Source of the DNA: Bacteroidota bacterium
Lineage (GTDB): Bacteria; Bacteroidota; Bacteroidia; Bacteroidales; FEN-979
Direction of reading: 5' to 3'
NCBI GenBank assembly: GCA_026391775.1
Contig: JAPLDK010000009.1
Location: 50,085 to 114,084, forward strand
DNA: 64,000 bases
Shown: positions 1-9,168 of the stretch, one piece after another
Layout: every line of letters starts with the position of its first letter
Position numbering within the stretch: position 1 is the first letter of the stretch
Position numbers and translations under genes: made by a program
The notes under the pieces: generated by a model
Seen by the model: only the letters and a program-made list of their open reading frames with translations
The model's database searches: none
What the model was told of the DNA's origin: nothing

Positions 1-435
1 CTTCTGAATGGTACATGGATCGGTAACACAAATTCAACTTTGATACCGCTGAACATTGTCAATTCGAACCTGCTGAAACCGGGATTACCCAATGATATCT
101 TGATTATCAATATGAACCCGCTTAATAAGTTTCCGGGAATAAATATCATCGGGGAAGTTTGCTGCAAGCAACCGGCCGGGATTAATGAAACACCCGTTGA
201 GGAGGAGTCCTTTAAGATCTATCCGAATCCTGCCCGTGATCAGGTGATGCTTGAAAGCAGGATCGGGATAGACTATGTCTCTATTTATAATTCCATCGGT
301 AACAAGATGTTCGAAACACGAGCCATCGGTGAGCTGACAAAAATAGATCTGAATAGCTTGCAGAACGGACTTTATTTCCTGATCATTCAGACAAAGAAAG
401 GATTCTACACTAAAAAAATGATCATTTTGCATTAA
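1..435 (+). CDS. T9SS-sorted surface/secreted protein, C-terminal part only
   Basis: The reading frame is open from the first base of the window, so the start and most of the protein lie upstream. The last ~75 residues are a type A T9SS sorting domain: a YPNPARD motif, then alternating beta-strand segments including a VSIYNSIG strand, a LNSLQNGLYFL strand and a basic tail ending KKMIILH. In this family the domain directs export across the outer membrane by the type IX system and is removed or anchored at the surface. What the missing N-terminal part does cannot be said. It is convergent with the next gene, 17 bp away, with no obvious hairpin between them. Confidence 0.85.
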   Translation, partial: LLNGTWIGNTNSTLIPLNIVNSNLLKPGLPNDILIINMNPLNKFPGINIIGEVCCKQPAGINETPVEEESFKIYPNPARDQVMLESRIGIDYVSIYNSIGNKMFETRAIGELTKIDLNSLQNGLYFLIIQTKKGFYTKKMIILH

Positions 436-452
436 TTCCCTGACTCAGGAGA

Positions 453-1145
453 TTATTGCAGTGGCCGGAATGTAAGCTTTGTCTTAACGGGACGTTTTGC
501 TTTGGATTTGACTTCGTAGCTGTTGACTGCCGGTAAGGTTACTTCACCTATGCCGGGCCCGCTGAGGATCTCGTAATCCCAGGATTTACTGGTCCATAAG
601 AGCGTGTTCTTCGTATCGGGGTATAGGCTGCAGCCTGGAACCGAACTGATACTCACCCATCTTCCGGGTGGGATGGTGACATCAAATGAAATGAAAATCT
701 CTTCAACTTTATCCAGGTACCAATCGTCATCACCCGAAAGGTAGGTCGCAAATACCTGGGCGTTGTAATACGTTTCGTCCTTTCCATTATACGACAGCAG
801 CTGTAAGTCAAGACGAAAATCAATTCTCAGATCGGTACGGGCAATGCTGGTGATCGCTGCCTGTTTAAATTCAGTGATCCTGTCAAAACTCCAGCCCGGT
901 ATCTGTTTTCCGATCAGGTCCGTTTTGATCCTTTCAATTCCGGGTTCAGTGAATGTTTTTGATGCAGGCTGATGGCCCTCTCCCGTATAAACAGTCTGTT
1001 CGGCGGTAGATCCGGGGCTAACCATGGAAAGCGCTTGATTCCTGAGAAAGGGGTTCACTATGATGGTTCTCAGAGCCGGGATTGAAAACACCACTACGGC
1101 CGTAACAATAAGCAGCAGAAATATCAAAAGAAGGAATTTCCTCAT
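453..1145 (-). CDS. Membrane-anchored protein of unknown function
   Basis: A protein of 230 residues that I do not recognise. The N-terminus MRKFLLLIFLLLIVTAVVVF is a signal anchor or signal peptide; no lipobox cysteine follows. The rest is soluble, with alternating hydrophobic/polar segments suggesting beta structure, and contains no catalytic motif I can identify. It is divergent from the DPP III-like gene, and the 57-bp gap carries a -7 promoter element for each strand. It is probably a periplasmic or inner-membrane-tethered protein. Confidence 0.7.
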   Translation of the reverse strand: MRKFLLLIFLLLIVTAVVVFSIPALRTIIVNPFLRNQALSMVSPGSTAEQTVYTGEGHQPASKTFTEPGIERIKTDLIGKQIPGWSFDRITEFKQAAITSIARTDLRIDFRLDLQLLSYNGKDETYYNAQVFATYLSGDDDWYLDKVEEIFISFDVTIPPGRWVSISSVPGCSLYPDTKNTLLWTSKSWDYEILSGPGIGEVTLPAVNSYEVKSKAKRPVKTKLTFRPLQ

Positions 1146-1157
1146 CAGCAGAAAGCG

Positions 1158-1165
1158 TATTTTTG
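1158..1165 (+). promoter_or_regulatory. Bacteroidota -7 element (TATTTTTG) for the DPP III-like gene
   Basis: Matches TAnnTTTG exactly, 37 nt upstream of the ATG at 1203, in a short divergent intergenic region. No clear -33 TTG was picked out. Confidence 0.55.
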
Positions 1166-1177
1166 CATTTCCTCATC

Positions 1178-1185
1178 CAAAGGTA
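1178..1185 (-). promoter_or_regulatory. -7 element (TACCTTTG) for the minus-strand membrane protein
   Basis: Exact TAnnTTTG on the minus strand, 32 nt before the start at 1145. It lies downstream of the plus-strand element, so the two divergent transcription units overlap at their 5' ends. Confidence 0.5.
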
Positions 1186-1202
1186 TTAATATTATTATTT
1201 AT

Positions 1203-3260
1203 ATGAAAACCCTTACAATTATTGCTATCATGAGCATTGCGGCAAGTATGATGTCCTGTGGAGGACCTGAGAAAGATGAAACTTCAAACCAGGATAAGTT
1301 CAAATACCTCACCGAACAGTTTGGCGATTCGAAGATCCTCAGATACCAGGTGCCGGGCTTCGACAGCCTCAGCCTGAAACAGAAAAAACTTATTTACTTC
1401 CTGAGCCAGGCAGCGCTTTGCGGCAGGGACATCACCTATGACCAGAACTGCAAATACAACCTGCTTGTCCGCAAGACTTGCGAAGCTGTTTACGTAGGTT
1501 TTAAAGGGGATCGCTCATCCGCAGACTTTATAAATTTTAGACTTTACCTCAAGGAGCTGTGGTTCAACAACGGGCTTCACCATCATTATTCCACAGATAA
1601 GACCCAGCCTGAGTTTTCGAAAGATTTCTTTGTGTCGGCATTAGAAGCCAGCGGGACAGGGAACCTTCCCCTGGCCAAAGGGCAAACAATAGAACAGTTC
1701 ACCGAAGAGATTTCAAAGATCATCTTCGATCCTTCGGTAGCATCCAAACGGGTTTCCCTGGATCCCTCAAAAGACCTGGTGCTTGCTTCGGCCTGTAATT
1801 TCTACGAAGGGGTGAACCAGAAGGAAGCCGAGGAGTATTATACAAAACTTAAAGAGGCTGATGGCAAAGCTAAAAAGGATACAAGGATCTCCTATGGTTT
1901 GAATTCCAGGCTCGTTAAGGAGAACGGCAAAATTAAAGAGTTGCCCTGGATGGTGGGCGGATTATATTCCCCGGCCATTGAAAAGATCGTTTACTGGCTT
2001 AATCTGGCGCTTCCCCTCACTGAAACGCCCGGGCAGAAGGCTTCTGTGGAAAAGCTGATAGAGTATTATAAAACCGGAAGCCTGGTCGCCTGGGATGAGT
2101 ACAATGTGCTATGGGTCAAGGACCTGGATGCCCTCGTGGATTTCGTGAACGGTTTCATCGAATCATACGGTGATCCTATGGCAATGAAAGCCACCTGGGA
2201 GTCGGTTGTGAATTTCAAGAACCTGGAGGCTACCAAGCGTACGATGATCATCAGCGGCAATGCGCTGTATTTTGAGACGAATTCACCTACCGATCCGCAA
2301 TACAAAAAAAAGGAAGTGAAAGGTGTTACAGCCAAGGTGATCACGGTGGCCCAGCTTGGTGGGGAATGCGACCCGACTACGCCGATCGGGATTAATTTGC
2401 CGAATGCGAACTGGATCCGCAGCGAATACGGTTCCAAGTCGGTGACCATGGATAACATAACCTATGCATACGACCAGGCCTCTCTGGGCAATGGTTTCCT
2501 GGAAGAATTTGCGGCTTTGCCGGATGAGGTTGCGAAAATAAAGGAATACGGGTACGCGGCTTCAAGCCTCACAACCGACATGCATGAATGCCTCGGTCAT
2601 GCTTCGGGCCAGCTGAAGCCCGGTGTTACCCATGATATGCTGAAGAACTACCATTCCTCTATCGAAGAATCCCGTGCCGACCTGTTTGCCTTGTATTACA
2701 TCCTCGACACGAAAATGGAGGAACTGGGGCTGCTGAAATCGATGAAAGCGGGTGAAGCGGAATATGATGCTTTTATGCGGAACGGACTGATGACCCAGCT
2801 GGTGCGCATCAAGCCGGGCAAGGATATTGAAGAGTCGCATATGCGCGACCGCTCGCTGATCGCCCATTGGGTATACGAAAAAGGCAAGGATAAAAAGATC
2901 GTTGAGAAATTCAGCCGCGACGGGAAGACCTATTTCAGGGTGAACGATTACAAGGGCCTGCGTACGCTTTTTGGCCAGTTGCTGAACGAGATCCAGAGGA
3001 TAACTTCCGAAGGGGATTATAAAGCAGCAAGGGAACTCATCGAGACTTATGCTGTGAAGGTAGACCATGACCTGCATAAGGAAGTCCTGGAGCGTTACAA
3101 AAAGCTGGATATCGCCCCTTATACAGGTTTCATCAATCCGGCCTATGAATTGGTGATGAAAAGTGATACAATTGAGAATGTCATCGTTTCCTATCCAGAT
3201 GATTTTGCAACACAGATGATGGAGTATTCGAAAAAATATTCGTTCTTACAGGCGAGATAA
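1203..3260 (+). CDS. Dipeptidyl peptidase III family zinc metallopeptidase (M49), lipoprotein
   Basis: Zinc exopeptidase that removes dipeptides from the N-terminus of short peptides. The signature HECLGH lies at residues 461-466 and EESRAD at 488-493. H461, H466 and E489 are the expected zinc ligands and E462 the catalytic glutamate. The 28-residue spacing from H461 to E489 and the cysteine inside the HExxGH motif match the Bacteroides-type DPP III. Its length of 685 aa is also typical. The N-terminus ends in a lipobox (MMSC, Cys19), so the enzyme is predicted to be lipid-anchored in the cell envelope rather than cytosolic. It is followed after 4 bp by an M23 peptidase gene, probably in the same transcript. 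Confidence 0.92.
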   Translation: MKTLTIIAIMSIAASMMSCGGPEKDETSNQDKFKYLTEQFGDSKILRYQVPGFDSLSLKQKKLIYFLSQAALCGRDITYDQNCKYNLLVRKTCEAVYVGFKGDRSSADFINFRLYLKELWFNNGLHHHYSTDKTQPEFSKDFFVSALEASGTGNLPLAKGQTIEQFTEEISKIIFDPSVASKRVSLDPSKDLVLASACNFYEGVNQKEAEEYYTKLKEADGKAKKDTRISYGLNSRLVKENGKIKELPWMVGGLYSPAIEKIVYWLNLALPLTETPGQKASVEKLIEYYKTGSLVAWDEYNVLWVKDLDALVDFVNGFIESYGDPMAMKATWESVVNFKNLEATKRTMIISGNALYFETNSPTDPQYKKKEVKGVTAKVITVAQLGGECDPTTPIGINLPNANWIRSEYGSKSVTMDNITYAYDQASLGNGFLEEFAALPDEVAKIKEYGYAASSLTTDMHECLGHASGQLKPGVTHDMLKNYHSSIEESRADLFALYYILDTKMEELGLLKSMKAGEAEYDAFMRNGLMTQLVRIKPGKDIEESHMRDRSLIAHWVYEKGKDKKIVEKFSRDGKTYFRVNDYKGLRTLFGQLLNEIQRITSEGDYKAARELIETYAVKVDHDLHKEVLERYKKLDIAPYTGFINPAYELVMKSDTIENVIVSYPDDFATQMMEYSKKYSFLQAR

Positions 3261-3264
3261 CAGA

Positions 3265-4995
3265 ATGACCAAACTCATCATAATCTCTGTTGTCTCATGG
3301 ATGCTGCTGCTGCCAGGAAATATACCGGTGGGTGCCACCAGTTATCCCCAGCATTACTTCCGCTCGCCTGTGGATTTCCCAATCGCTCTGGCCGGATCTT
3401 TCGGGGAACTGAGGAAGAACCACTTTCATTCGGGGATTGATATCCGCACGGGAGGCAAAACGGGAAAACCTGTGTTTGCCTCCGCCGACGGGTATATTGC
3501 CAGAGTGTTTGTCTCTCCTGCGGGATTCGGCAAAGCCTTGTATATTGCCCATGCCAACGGCTACACCACGGTTTACGGGCACCTGCTGAGATTCAACGGG
3601 GCTGTCGGGAACTGGATTGCCAGGCAGCAATACAGCCAGGAATCCTTTGCTCTGGATATGCAGGTCCCCAAGGGATTGCTTAAGGTAAAGAAGGGTGAGG
3701 TCATTGCCCTCTCAGGTAATTCAGGGGCTTCTGGCGGCCCCCATCTGCATTTCGAGGTTAGGGAATCGGCCAGCCAGGAGGTGATCAATCCCCTCGAGTT
3801 CGGCTTTGATGTGCCCGACAACACTCCGCCAAAGATCACAGCTGTAAAGATCTATCCGTTCGACGCCATAGCCATGGTGAATTACACAGATAAGGCCCTG
3901 ATGCTTGGGGTTACAGGAGGAGGTGGAAAATATTCCATTAAAACTGCGGATACTGTAAAAGTCACCGGGAATATTATCTTCGGGCTGGAAACAACGGATT
4001 TCTCAGATAATTCGGGGATGAAAAACGGGGTGCCTTCAGTAGCCCTCACCATCGATAATGAGCAGGTGTATTCGCATCACCTTGAAAAGTTTGCCTTTGC
4101 CAATACCCGTTACGTGAACAGCCTTGTGGATTATCCGCTGATGATCCACAGCAACCGAAAGATACAACGCTCCTACATTGCCCCCAACAACAAAAACGAT
4201 ATCTACGGCAAGGTGAAGAACAACGGCATTATTAATTTCAGTGATAACAGGGCTCACAAGATTGTCTACATTGTGACAGATTTGTTTGGCAATGCTTCCT
4301 ATCTTGTATTCTGGGTGAAAAGCCATCCGCCCGCAGGGCGTCGTACTGAAAACAAGATACAGCAAGGTGTTCAGATGATGCACTGCCTGGAGGAGAATCA
4401 CTTTGCCAGGCCCGATATTGTTCTGGATATCCCGAAAGATGCCCTGTATGAGGACCTGGACTTCGAATATTATGCCGAACCCCAAGTCGCGGGTACATAC
4501 GCCCGCCTCCACAGGATTCATAACGGGGATACTCCTTTGCATGTGAATTGCAGTCTTGCCATAAAACCGGGCAACCTGCCGAAAGAACTTATGGATAAGG
4601 CCGTTATTGTGGCTGTTGAACCAGGCCACAGATTTTATGCAAAAGGCGGTGTATGGGAGAAGGGTTTCCTGAAAACCCAGATCCGTGATTTCGGTGATTA
4701 CAGCATTGCAGTCGATACTGAACCTCCGGTGATCAGGCCGGTGAATGTGAAAACCGGCAAGAACCTGAACGGACAGGGGAGTATTATGCTGAAGATCACC
4801 GATAACCTGGCAGGAATAAAGTCATACCGCGGGACCATGAATGGGAAGTGGATACTGATGGATTACGATGCCAAGAACAACTTGCTCACTTACCTCATCG
4901 ATGAGCATATGCCAAAAGGCAAAAATAATTTTCTACTGGTAGTGACCGATGGAGTTGGCAACCAGAGCCGGTATGATGCGGTATTTTTAAGGTGA
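3265..4995 (+). CDS. M23/LytM-family metalloendopeptidase, exported
   Basis: Peptidoglycan hydrolase of the LytM type. A signal peptide of about 24 residues is followed by the M23 domain (about residues 50-175). This has HSGID (H55 and D59, zinc ligands), a VYGHL motif near residue 110 and HLHFE with H160 and H162. All metal and catalytic positions are present, so the enzyme is likely active on cell-wall cross-links. The remaining ~400 residues have no enzymatic motif and look beta-rich, perhaps Ig-like domains (for example around TDNLAGIKSYRG near the end). It starts 4 bp after the DPP III gene, suggesting joint expression of two envelope peptidases. Confidence 0.9.
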   Translation: MTKLIIISVVSWMLLLPGNIPVGATSYPQHYFRSPVDFPIALAGSFGELRKNHFHSGIDIRTGGKTGKPVFASADGYIARVFVSPAGFGKALYIAHANGYTTVYGHLLRFNGAVGNWIARQQYSQESFALDMQVPKGLLKVKKGEVIALSGNSGASGGPHLHFEVRESASQEVINPLEFGFDVPDNTPPKITAVKIYPFDAIAMVNYTDKALMLGVTGGGGKYSIKTADTVKVTGNIIFGLETTDFSDNSGMKNGVPSVALTIDNEQVYSHHLEKFAFANTRYVNSLVDYPLMIHSNRKIQRSYIAPNNKNDIYGKVKNNGIINFSDNRAHKIVYIVTDLFGNASYLVFWVKSHPPAGRRTENKIQQGVQMMHCLEENHFARPDIVLDIPKDALYEDLDFEYYAEPQVAGTYARLHRIHNGDTPLHVNCSLAIKPGNLPKELMDKAVIVAVEPGHRFYAKGGVWEKGFLKTQIRDFGDYSIAVDTEPPVIRPVNVKTGKNLNGQGSIMLKITDNLAGIKSYRGTMNGKWILMDYDAKNNLLTYLIDEHMPKGKNNFLLVVTDGVGNQSRYDAVFLR

Positions 4996-5054
4996 ACCTG
5001 ACATTTCCGGCTCCCGGGCTTATAAAAAATATTCTACTGTTCCTGTCTTTTTCA

Positions 5055-5062
5055 TAGCTTTG
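5055..5062 (+). promoter_or_regulatory. -7 element (TAGCTTTG) before the YD-like lipoprotein gene
   Basis: Exact TAnnTTTG in the 91-bp gap after the M23 gene, 24 nt before the ATG at 5087. No convincing -33 TTTG was found. Confidence 0.45.
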
Positions 5063-5086
5063 GGTTTTGCATTCAAGCATTAACCC

Positions 5087-6058
5087 ATGACAAGAGCCAG
5101 ACTGATCATCCATTGCATACTGCTGGTCAGTATTGCAATGCTTTTTTCCTGTAAAAAGAAATCAGATAATCCGGGCGATAACCCCTCAAACGTTTACAGG
5201 GTAACCCAGCAAAGGGATTATGCAAATAATATAATGGAAACGAGATACGATTATACATACTCGGGGAACCTGCTTTCGGAGATCCTCATGTATGAACAGG
5301 GCACAACAACCAATGCCGGCGCAAAGCTTGCAGTTGAATACAATGGGGGGAATATTTCAAAGATTTCAGTATTCGTTGATACCAACGGAGTGTGGAGCAT
5401 TATGGAGGAAGTGATTGTAAACAGCTATACAGGCAGTTTGCCGGCGGAAAGGATAATTAAGACCTATGATGACACCGGAACGCTTACAAACCAGATTCGC
5501 TATACGGATACCTACCTGAATGGCCAGGTAAGCGAAGAGAAGTCTTACTCAATGCAGAGCGGTTCATGGGAACTTGAGGACAGGGATACATATACATACA
5601 ACGCCCAGGGACAATTACAGAAGATCGGGAGCTACTCGGGCAGCGGTGATCTGGGATCAACTACTACGTATACCTGGCAGAATAATCTTATTGTGAGTGA
5701 GCTTAGCATCAAAACCGACAGTTCAATGCTTCACAATGTTATATATGATTATTCAGGAACCAGGTTGATCAAGGCTTCCAGATCATTTTACGTGAACAAT
5801 TCCTGGACGCCGACCGGCACCACCGACTATGTGTATGATGCCAATGGAAATCTTGTAAGTCAGACGGATAATTATGTGCCGGCCTCAGACGTTTTCAAGA
5901 CGGAATTTGATTATACTGCTGCGCAGGGCAACTTCCGCCAGGTATTTACCGTGATGGGTGCTGCGGAATTGTGGAATGGTGCTCCCGACCCCATGCCGAC
6001 AAAAAGTTCAGGTTTGCCTTCCGGTCAAATCAGATCTGCTTTTGGCCTGAGCCAATAG
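5087..6058 (+). CDS. Lipoprotein with YD/RHS-like beta-repeat pattern
   Basis: A protein of 323 aa with a lipoprotein signal peptide (AMLFSC, Cys22). The mature part consists of repeated short units with a Y-x-Y pattern and turns such as YDANGNLVSQT, YNAQGQLQKIG and YDYSGTRLIKA. This resembles the YD/RHS repeat consensus and predicts an extended beta structure. There is no toxin-like or enzymatic C-terminal domain. It has its own -7 element upstream and is followed after 57 bp by guaA. The exact role is unknown; surface or periplasmic location is inferred from the lipobox. Confidence 0.75.
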   Translation: MTRARLIIHCILLVSIAMLFSCKKKSDNPGDNPSNVYRVTQQRDYANNIMETRYDYTYSGNLLSEILMYEQGTTTNAGAKLAVEYNGGNISKISVFVDTNGVWSIMEEVIVNSYTGSLPAERIIKTYDDTGTLTNQIRYTDTYLNGQVSEEKSYSMQSGSWELEDRDTYTYNAQGQLQKIGSYSGSGDLGSTTTYTWQNNLIVSELSIKTDSSMLHNVIYDYSGTRLIKASRSFYVNNSWTPTGTTDYVYDANGNLVSQTDNYVPASDVFKTEFDYTAAQGNFRQVFTVMGAAELWNGAPDPMPTKSSGLPSGQIRSAFGLSQ

Positions 6059-6103
6059 AAACGGCTTTAGTTATTCTGCCTGTTTTCCTTACAGATTTCT
6101 TGC

Positions 6104-6111
6104 TATTTTTG
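6104..6111 (+). promoter_or_regulatory. -7 element (TATTTTTG) abutting the guaA start codon
   Basis: Exact TAnnTTTG whose final G is only 5 nt before the A of the guaA ATG at 6116. With the usual Bacteroidota geometry the first transcribed base would fall on or next to the start codon, implying a leaderless mRNA. Confidence 0.55.
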
Positions 6112-6115
6112 CATT

Positions 6116-7645
6116 ATGCAGGAAACAATTCTAATTCTCGATTTCGGATCCCAGTATACCCAGCTTATTGCGCGCAGGGTCAGGGAACTGAATGTGTTTT
6201 GTGATATTCATCCCTATAATAATTTTCCGAAGGACCTTCCCGGCCTGAAAGGGGTGATCCTTTCGGGAAGCCCTTTCTCGGTGCGCGACCAGAACGCCCC
6301 CTTTCCCGATCTCTCGGGAATCAAAGGTGCAGTGCCGGTCCTTGGCGTCTGTTACGGCGCCCAGTACCTGGTGCATTTTTCGGGAGGGGAAGTCGCTCCT
6401 TCGAAAATACGCGAATACGGCCGGGCCAACCTGGGTTTCATCGACCAGAGGTGCCGTTTGGTAAGGGGCATGTCAACGGGTACACAGGTGTGGATGTCGC
6501 ATGCCGACACTATTTTGAAAGCTCCTGCCTCGTTTAAGATCACAGGTTCTACTTCGGATGTGGAATACGCTGCGTTCAAGATAGAGGGCGAAGAATCGTA
6601 TGGCATACAGTTTCATCCGGAGGTATACCATACCACTGAAGGACTGCATTTGTTGAAAAATTTTGTTGTGAATATCTGCGGCTGCAAACAGGACTGGACC
6701 CCCGACCTGTTTGTTGAGGCAACCGTTAGTGAGCTGAAGGCCAAACTCGGGAACGACAGGGTAGTGCTCGGCTTGAGCGGAGGTGTTGATTCTTCGGTCA
6801 CAGCCATGCTGCTCAACAGGGCTATCAACAAAAATCTGTATTGCATTTTTGTTGATAATGGGTTACTGCGGAAGGACGAATTCCGCAAGGTGCTTGAGCG
6901 CTACGAAAAGCTGGACCTGAATGTGATCGGTGTTGATGCCACGGACCAATTCCTGGATGCGCTTAAAGGAGTTGCAGATCCCGAAAAGAAACGCAAGATC
7001 ATCGGCAAGACCTTTATCGATGTGTTCGATCAGGAGGCCCATAAGATACAGGGCATAACCTGGCTTGCACAGGGGACGATCTACCCCGATGTAATCGAAT
7101 CCAGATCTGTTAAAGGGCCTTCAGCTACCATTAAATCGCATCATAATGTTGGCGGATTACCGGAGCACCTGAAACTGAAAATTGTCGAACCTTTAAGTTT
7201 CCTGTTCAAGGATGAGGTCCGCCGGGTTGGCCTGAAACTGGGTTTGGATCCTGAATTCATCAACCGCCATCCTTTTCCCGGCCCCGGCCTGGCAGTGCGA
7301 ATCATCGGCGATCTTACACGTGAAAAGATCCGCCTGCTGCAGGATGTGGATGATATTTATATTTCCGGACTGCGTAAGTACGATCTCTATCATAAGGTAT
7401 GGCAGGCCTTTGCTATACTTCTTCCGGTACAGTCGGTTGGCGTGATGGGGGATGAGAGGACTTATGAAAATGTGGTAGCTTTACGTGCCGTGACTTCCAC
7501 CGATGGAATGACTGCCGACTGGGCTCACCTTCCGCATGAATTTCTGGCGAAAGTCAGTAACGATATCATTAACAAGGTTAAAGGAGTGAACAGGGTGGTT
7601 TATGACATTTCGTCCAAACCGCCGGCGACGATTGAATGGGAGTAA
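6116..7645 (+). CDS. guaA: GMP synthase (glutamine-hydrolysing)
   Basis: Converts XMP to GMP with glutamine as the ammonia source, the last step of guanine nucleotide synthesis. Residues 1 to ~190 are a class I glutamine amidotransferase with nucleophile C79 (GVCYGAQ) and partners H167 and E169 (HPE). Next comes the ATP-pyrophosphatase domain with the P-loop [11 protein letters not shown] near residue 220. The C-terminal dimerisation domain ends [10 protein letters not shown], the family's standard terminus. The length of 509 aa is normal. There is no recognisable ribosome-binding site, and a promoter element sits 4 bp before the start. Confidence 0.98.
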   Translation: MQETILILDFGSQYTQLIARRVRELNVFCDIHPYNNFPKDLPGLKGVILSGSPFSVRDQNAPFPDLSGIKGAVPVLGVCYGAQYLVHFSGGEVAPSKIREYGRANLGFIDQRCRLVRGMSTGTQVWMSHADTILKAPASFKITGSTSDVEYAAFKIEGEESYGIQFHPEVYHTTEGLHLLKNFVVNICGCKQDWTPDLFVEATVSELKAKLGNDRVVLGLSGGVDSSVTAMLLNRAINKNLYCIFVDNGLLRKDEFRKVLERYEKLDLNVIGVDATDQFLDALKGVADPEKKRKIIGKTFIDVFDQEAHKIQGITWLAQGTIYPDVIESRSVKGPSATIKSHHNVGGLPEHLKLKIVEPLSFLFKDEVRRVGLKLGLDPEFINRHPFPGPGLAVRIIGDLTREKIRLLQDVDDIYISGLRKYDLYHKVWQAFAILLPVQSVGVMGDERTYENVVALRAVTSTDGMTADWAHLPHEFLAKVSNDIINKVKGVNRVVYDISSKPPATIEWE

Positions 7646-7710
7646 CCTTGAACCGGTAATCGATAACCGGATCATTTGTGCAGAATACCGGATCATGATA
7701 AATCTGAACA

Positions 7711-9168
7711 ATGTCTAAATTCTTCTGCATTCTTGCGCTTATAACAGCCACACTGAGCCTGAACGCCCAAACCTACCAGGACCAGCTAAGGGCTATTCAT
7801 TCTACTGTTATTGAACAGAAAGACGGGAAGTCCTTCTATGTTCATACTGTTAAAAAGGGGCAAACGCTGTACATGATTTCAAAGGCTTATGGGGTGGAGG
7901 TGAATGATATCATTGCTGAAAATCCCATTGTGAAAGAAGGCCTGAAGCCAGACCAGAAAATCCTTATCCCTTTCCCCGGCCAGAAACCTTCCTCCGGCAG
8001 CCAGAAGCCTGCTTCTGTCTCACCGGATCCCGGATCCCGGATCCCGGATTACGCAGAGGCAGCTATCCCCTGCGTCTCCGATACCACGGCCCGGCATAAA
8101 AAATACAAAGTGGTGCTGATGCTTCCCTTGTACCTCGGAGAAGTTGATGCGATGAACCCCGAAACTGCAACCCAGGAAGCCATCGACAACTGGAATCCTG
8201 TGAAGTACCTTCCATTCTACGAAGGCTTCAGGCTGGCCGTGGATTCGCTTCAGAAACAGGGCCTTAATATCACCATTCATGTGTACGATGTGGGCAAGGA
8301 TACCCTGAAAACCCCGCAACTGCTGAAGAAAGCAGAGCTCAGGTCGGCCGACCTGATCATAGGCCTGCTCTTTAATAAAAACTTCCAGATTGTTGCAAAA
8401 TTTGCCCATGAGAATAAAATCCCCATCATAAACCCCCTGAGCGAACGCAGCGATGTTGTTATTAACAATGACATGGTTTTCAAAGCCAATCCTTCACGGA
8501 ACTCCCAGCTTGAAAGCCTTGCCGGGTTTATGCAGAAAAGCATGTACCGGGGTCAGATCATAATCATCAGGAACGGGCAGTTTAAGGATAAGGATATCGC
8601 TGACAAGTTGAAAAAGGAATGCCTGGATAGGAATCTGAATGTGTTCCTGGCCGAGGGTCAGGATGTCGCTATTGGAAGGCTCTCCAAGGGAAAGGAAAAC
8701 GTGGTGGTTGCATTTGCCGATAACAATGCATACGCACTTGACCTCATGCGCAGGTTCTTTGAGCTCAGGAACGATTATACGCTGAGCCTTGTGGGCCTTA
8801 CCGACTGGGAGAAGATCGAAGGCCTGGAAACTGATTTTCTAAACGGACTGAATACACACCTGGTTTCGCCTTACTTTGTTGATTATTCAGGTGCAGGAGT
8901 GAAAAAGCTGGTGCGCCGGTTCCAGGAACAGTATAAGGCCGATCCGGAGCCATTGGCATTCGAGGGTTTCGACATAGGGTTTTATTTCCTTTCGGCCCTG
9001 ATGAAATTCGGAAAACAATTTCCCGATTGTATACAGGATTTTAACTTGAAAACATCCCAAACCAGCTTTGAGTTCCGCAGGGCAGACAATAATGCCGGTA
9101 ACGGCTTCGAGAACCGGCACTGGTCGGTATACAAATATGAAAATTTTAAGCTGGTGAGGGTCGATTAA
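7711..9168 (+). CDS. LysM domain plus periplasmic-binding-protein-like (PBP1) domain, exported
   Basis: A 485-aa protein with a signal peptide (about 20 aa, ending SLNAQ). A LysM peptidoglycan-binding module follows at about residues 43-88 (VKKGQTLYMISKAYGV ... LKPDQKILIP). A Ser/Pro-rich linker then leads to a type I periplasmic-binding fold (about 130-480) like those of amino-acid ABC transporter binding proteins. LysM-PBP1 fusions are common in Bacteroidota but their ligand is not known. No transporter genes are adjacent. The linker DNA contains three tandem GGATCCC units (8025-8045). The stop codon overlaps that of the convergent UspA gene: both stops lie in TTAA at 9165-9168. Confidence 0.85.
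   Translation: MSKFFCILALITATLSLNAQTYQDQLRAIHSTVIEQKDGKSFYVHTVKKGQTLYMISKAYGVEVNDIIAENPIVKEGLKPDQKILIPFPGQKPSSGSQKPASVSPDPGSRIPDYAEAAIPCVSDTTARHKKYKVVLMLPLYLGEVDAMNPETATQEAIDNWNPVKYLPFYEGFRLAVDSLQKQGLNITIHVYDVGKDTLKTPQLLKKAELRSADLIIGLLFNKNFQIVAKFAHENKIPIINPLSERSDVVINNDMVFKANPSRNSQLESLAGFMQKSMYRGQIIIIRNGQFKDKDIADKLKKECLDRNLNVFLAEGQDVAIGRLSKGKENVVVAFADNNAYALDLMRRFFELRNDYTLSLVGLTDWEKIEGLETDFLNGLNTHLVSPYFVDYSGAGVKKLVRRFQEQYKADPEPLAFEGFDIGFYFLSALMKFGKQFPDCIQDFNLKTSQTSFEFRRADNNAGNGFENRHWSVYKYENFKLVRVD
8025..8051. repeat. 7-bp tandem repeat (GGATCCC x3 plus GGATTA) in a coding linker
   Basis: Units at 8025-8031, 8032-8038 and 8039-8045, then a degenerate GGATTA. They encode part of the linker between the LysM and PBP1 domains (about DPGSRIPD). 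Three 7-bp units equal 21 bp and so stay in frame; a change of one unit would shift the frame. Confidence 0.8.
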
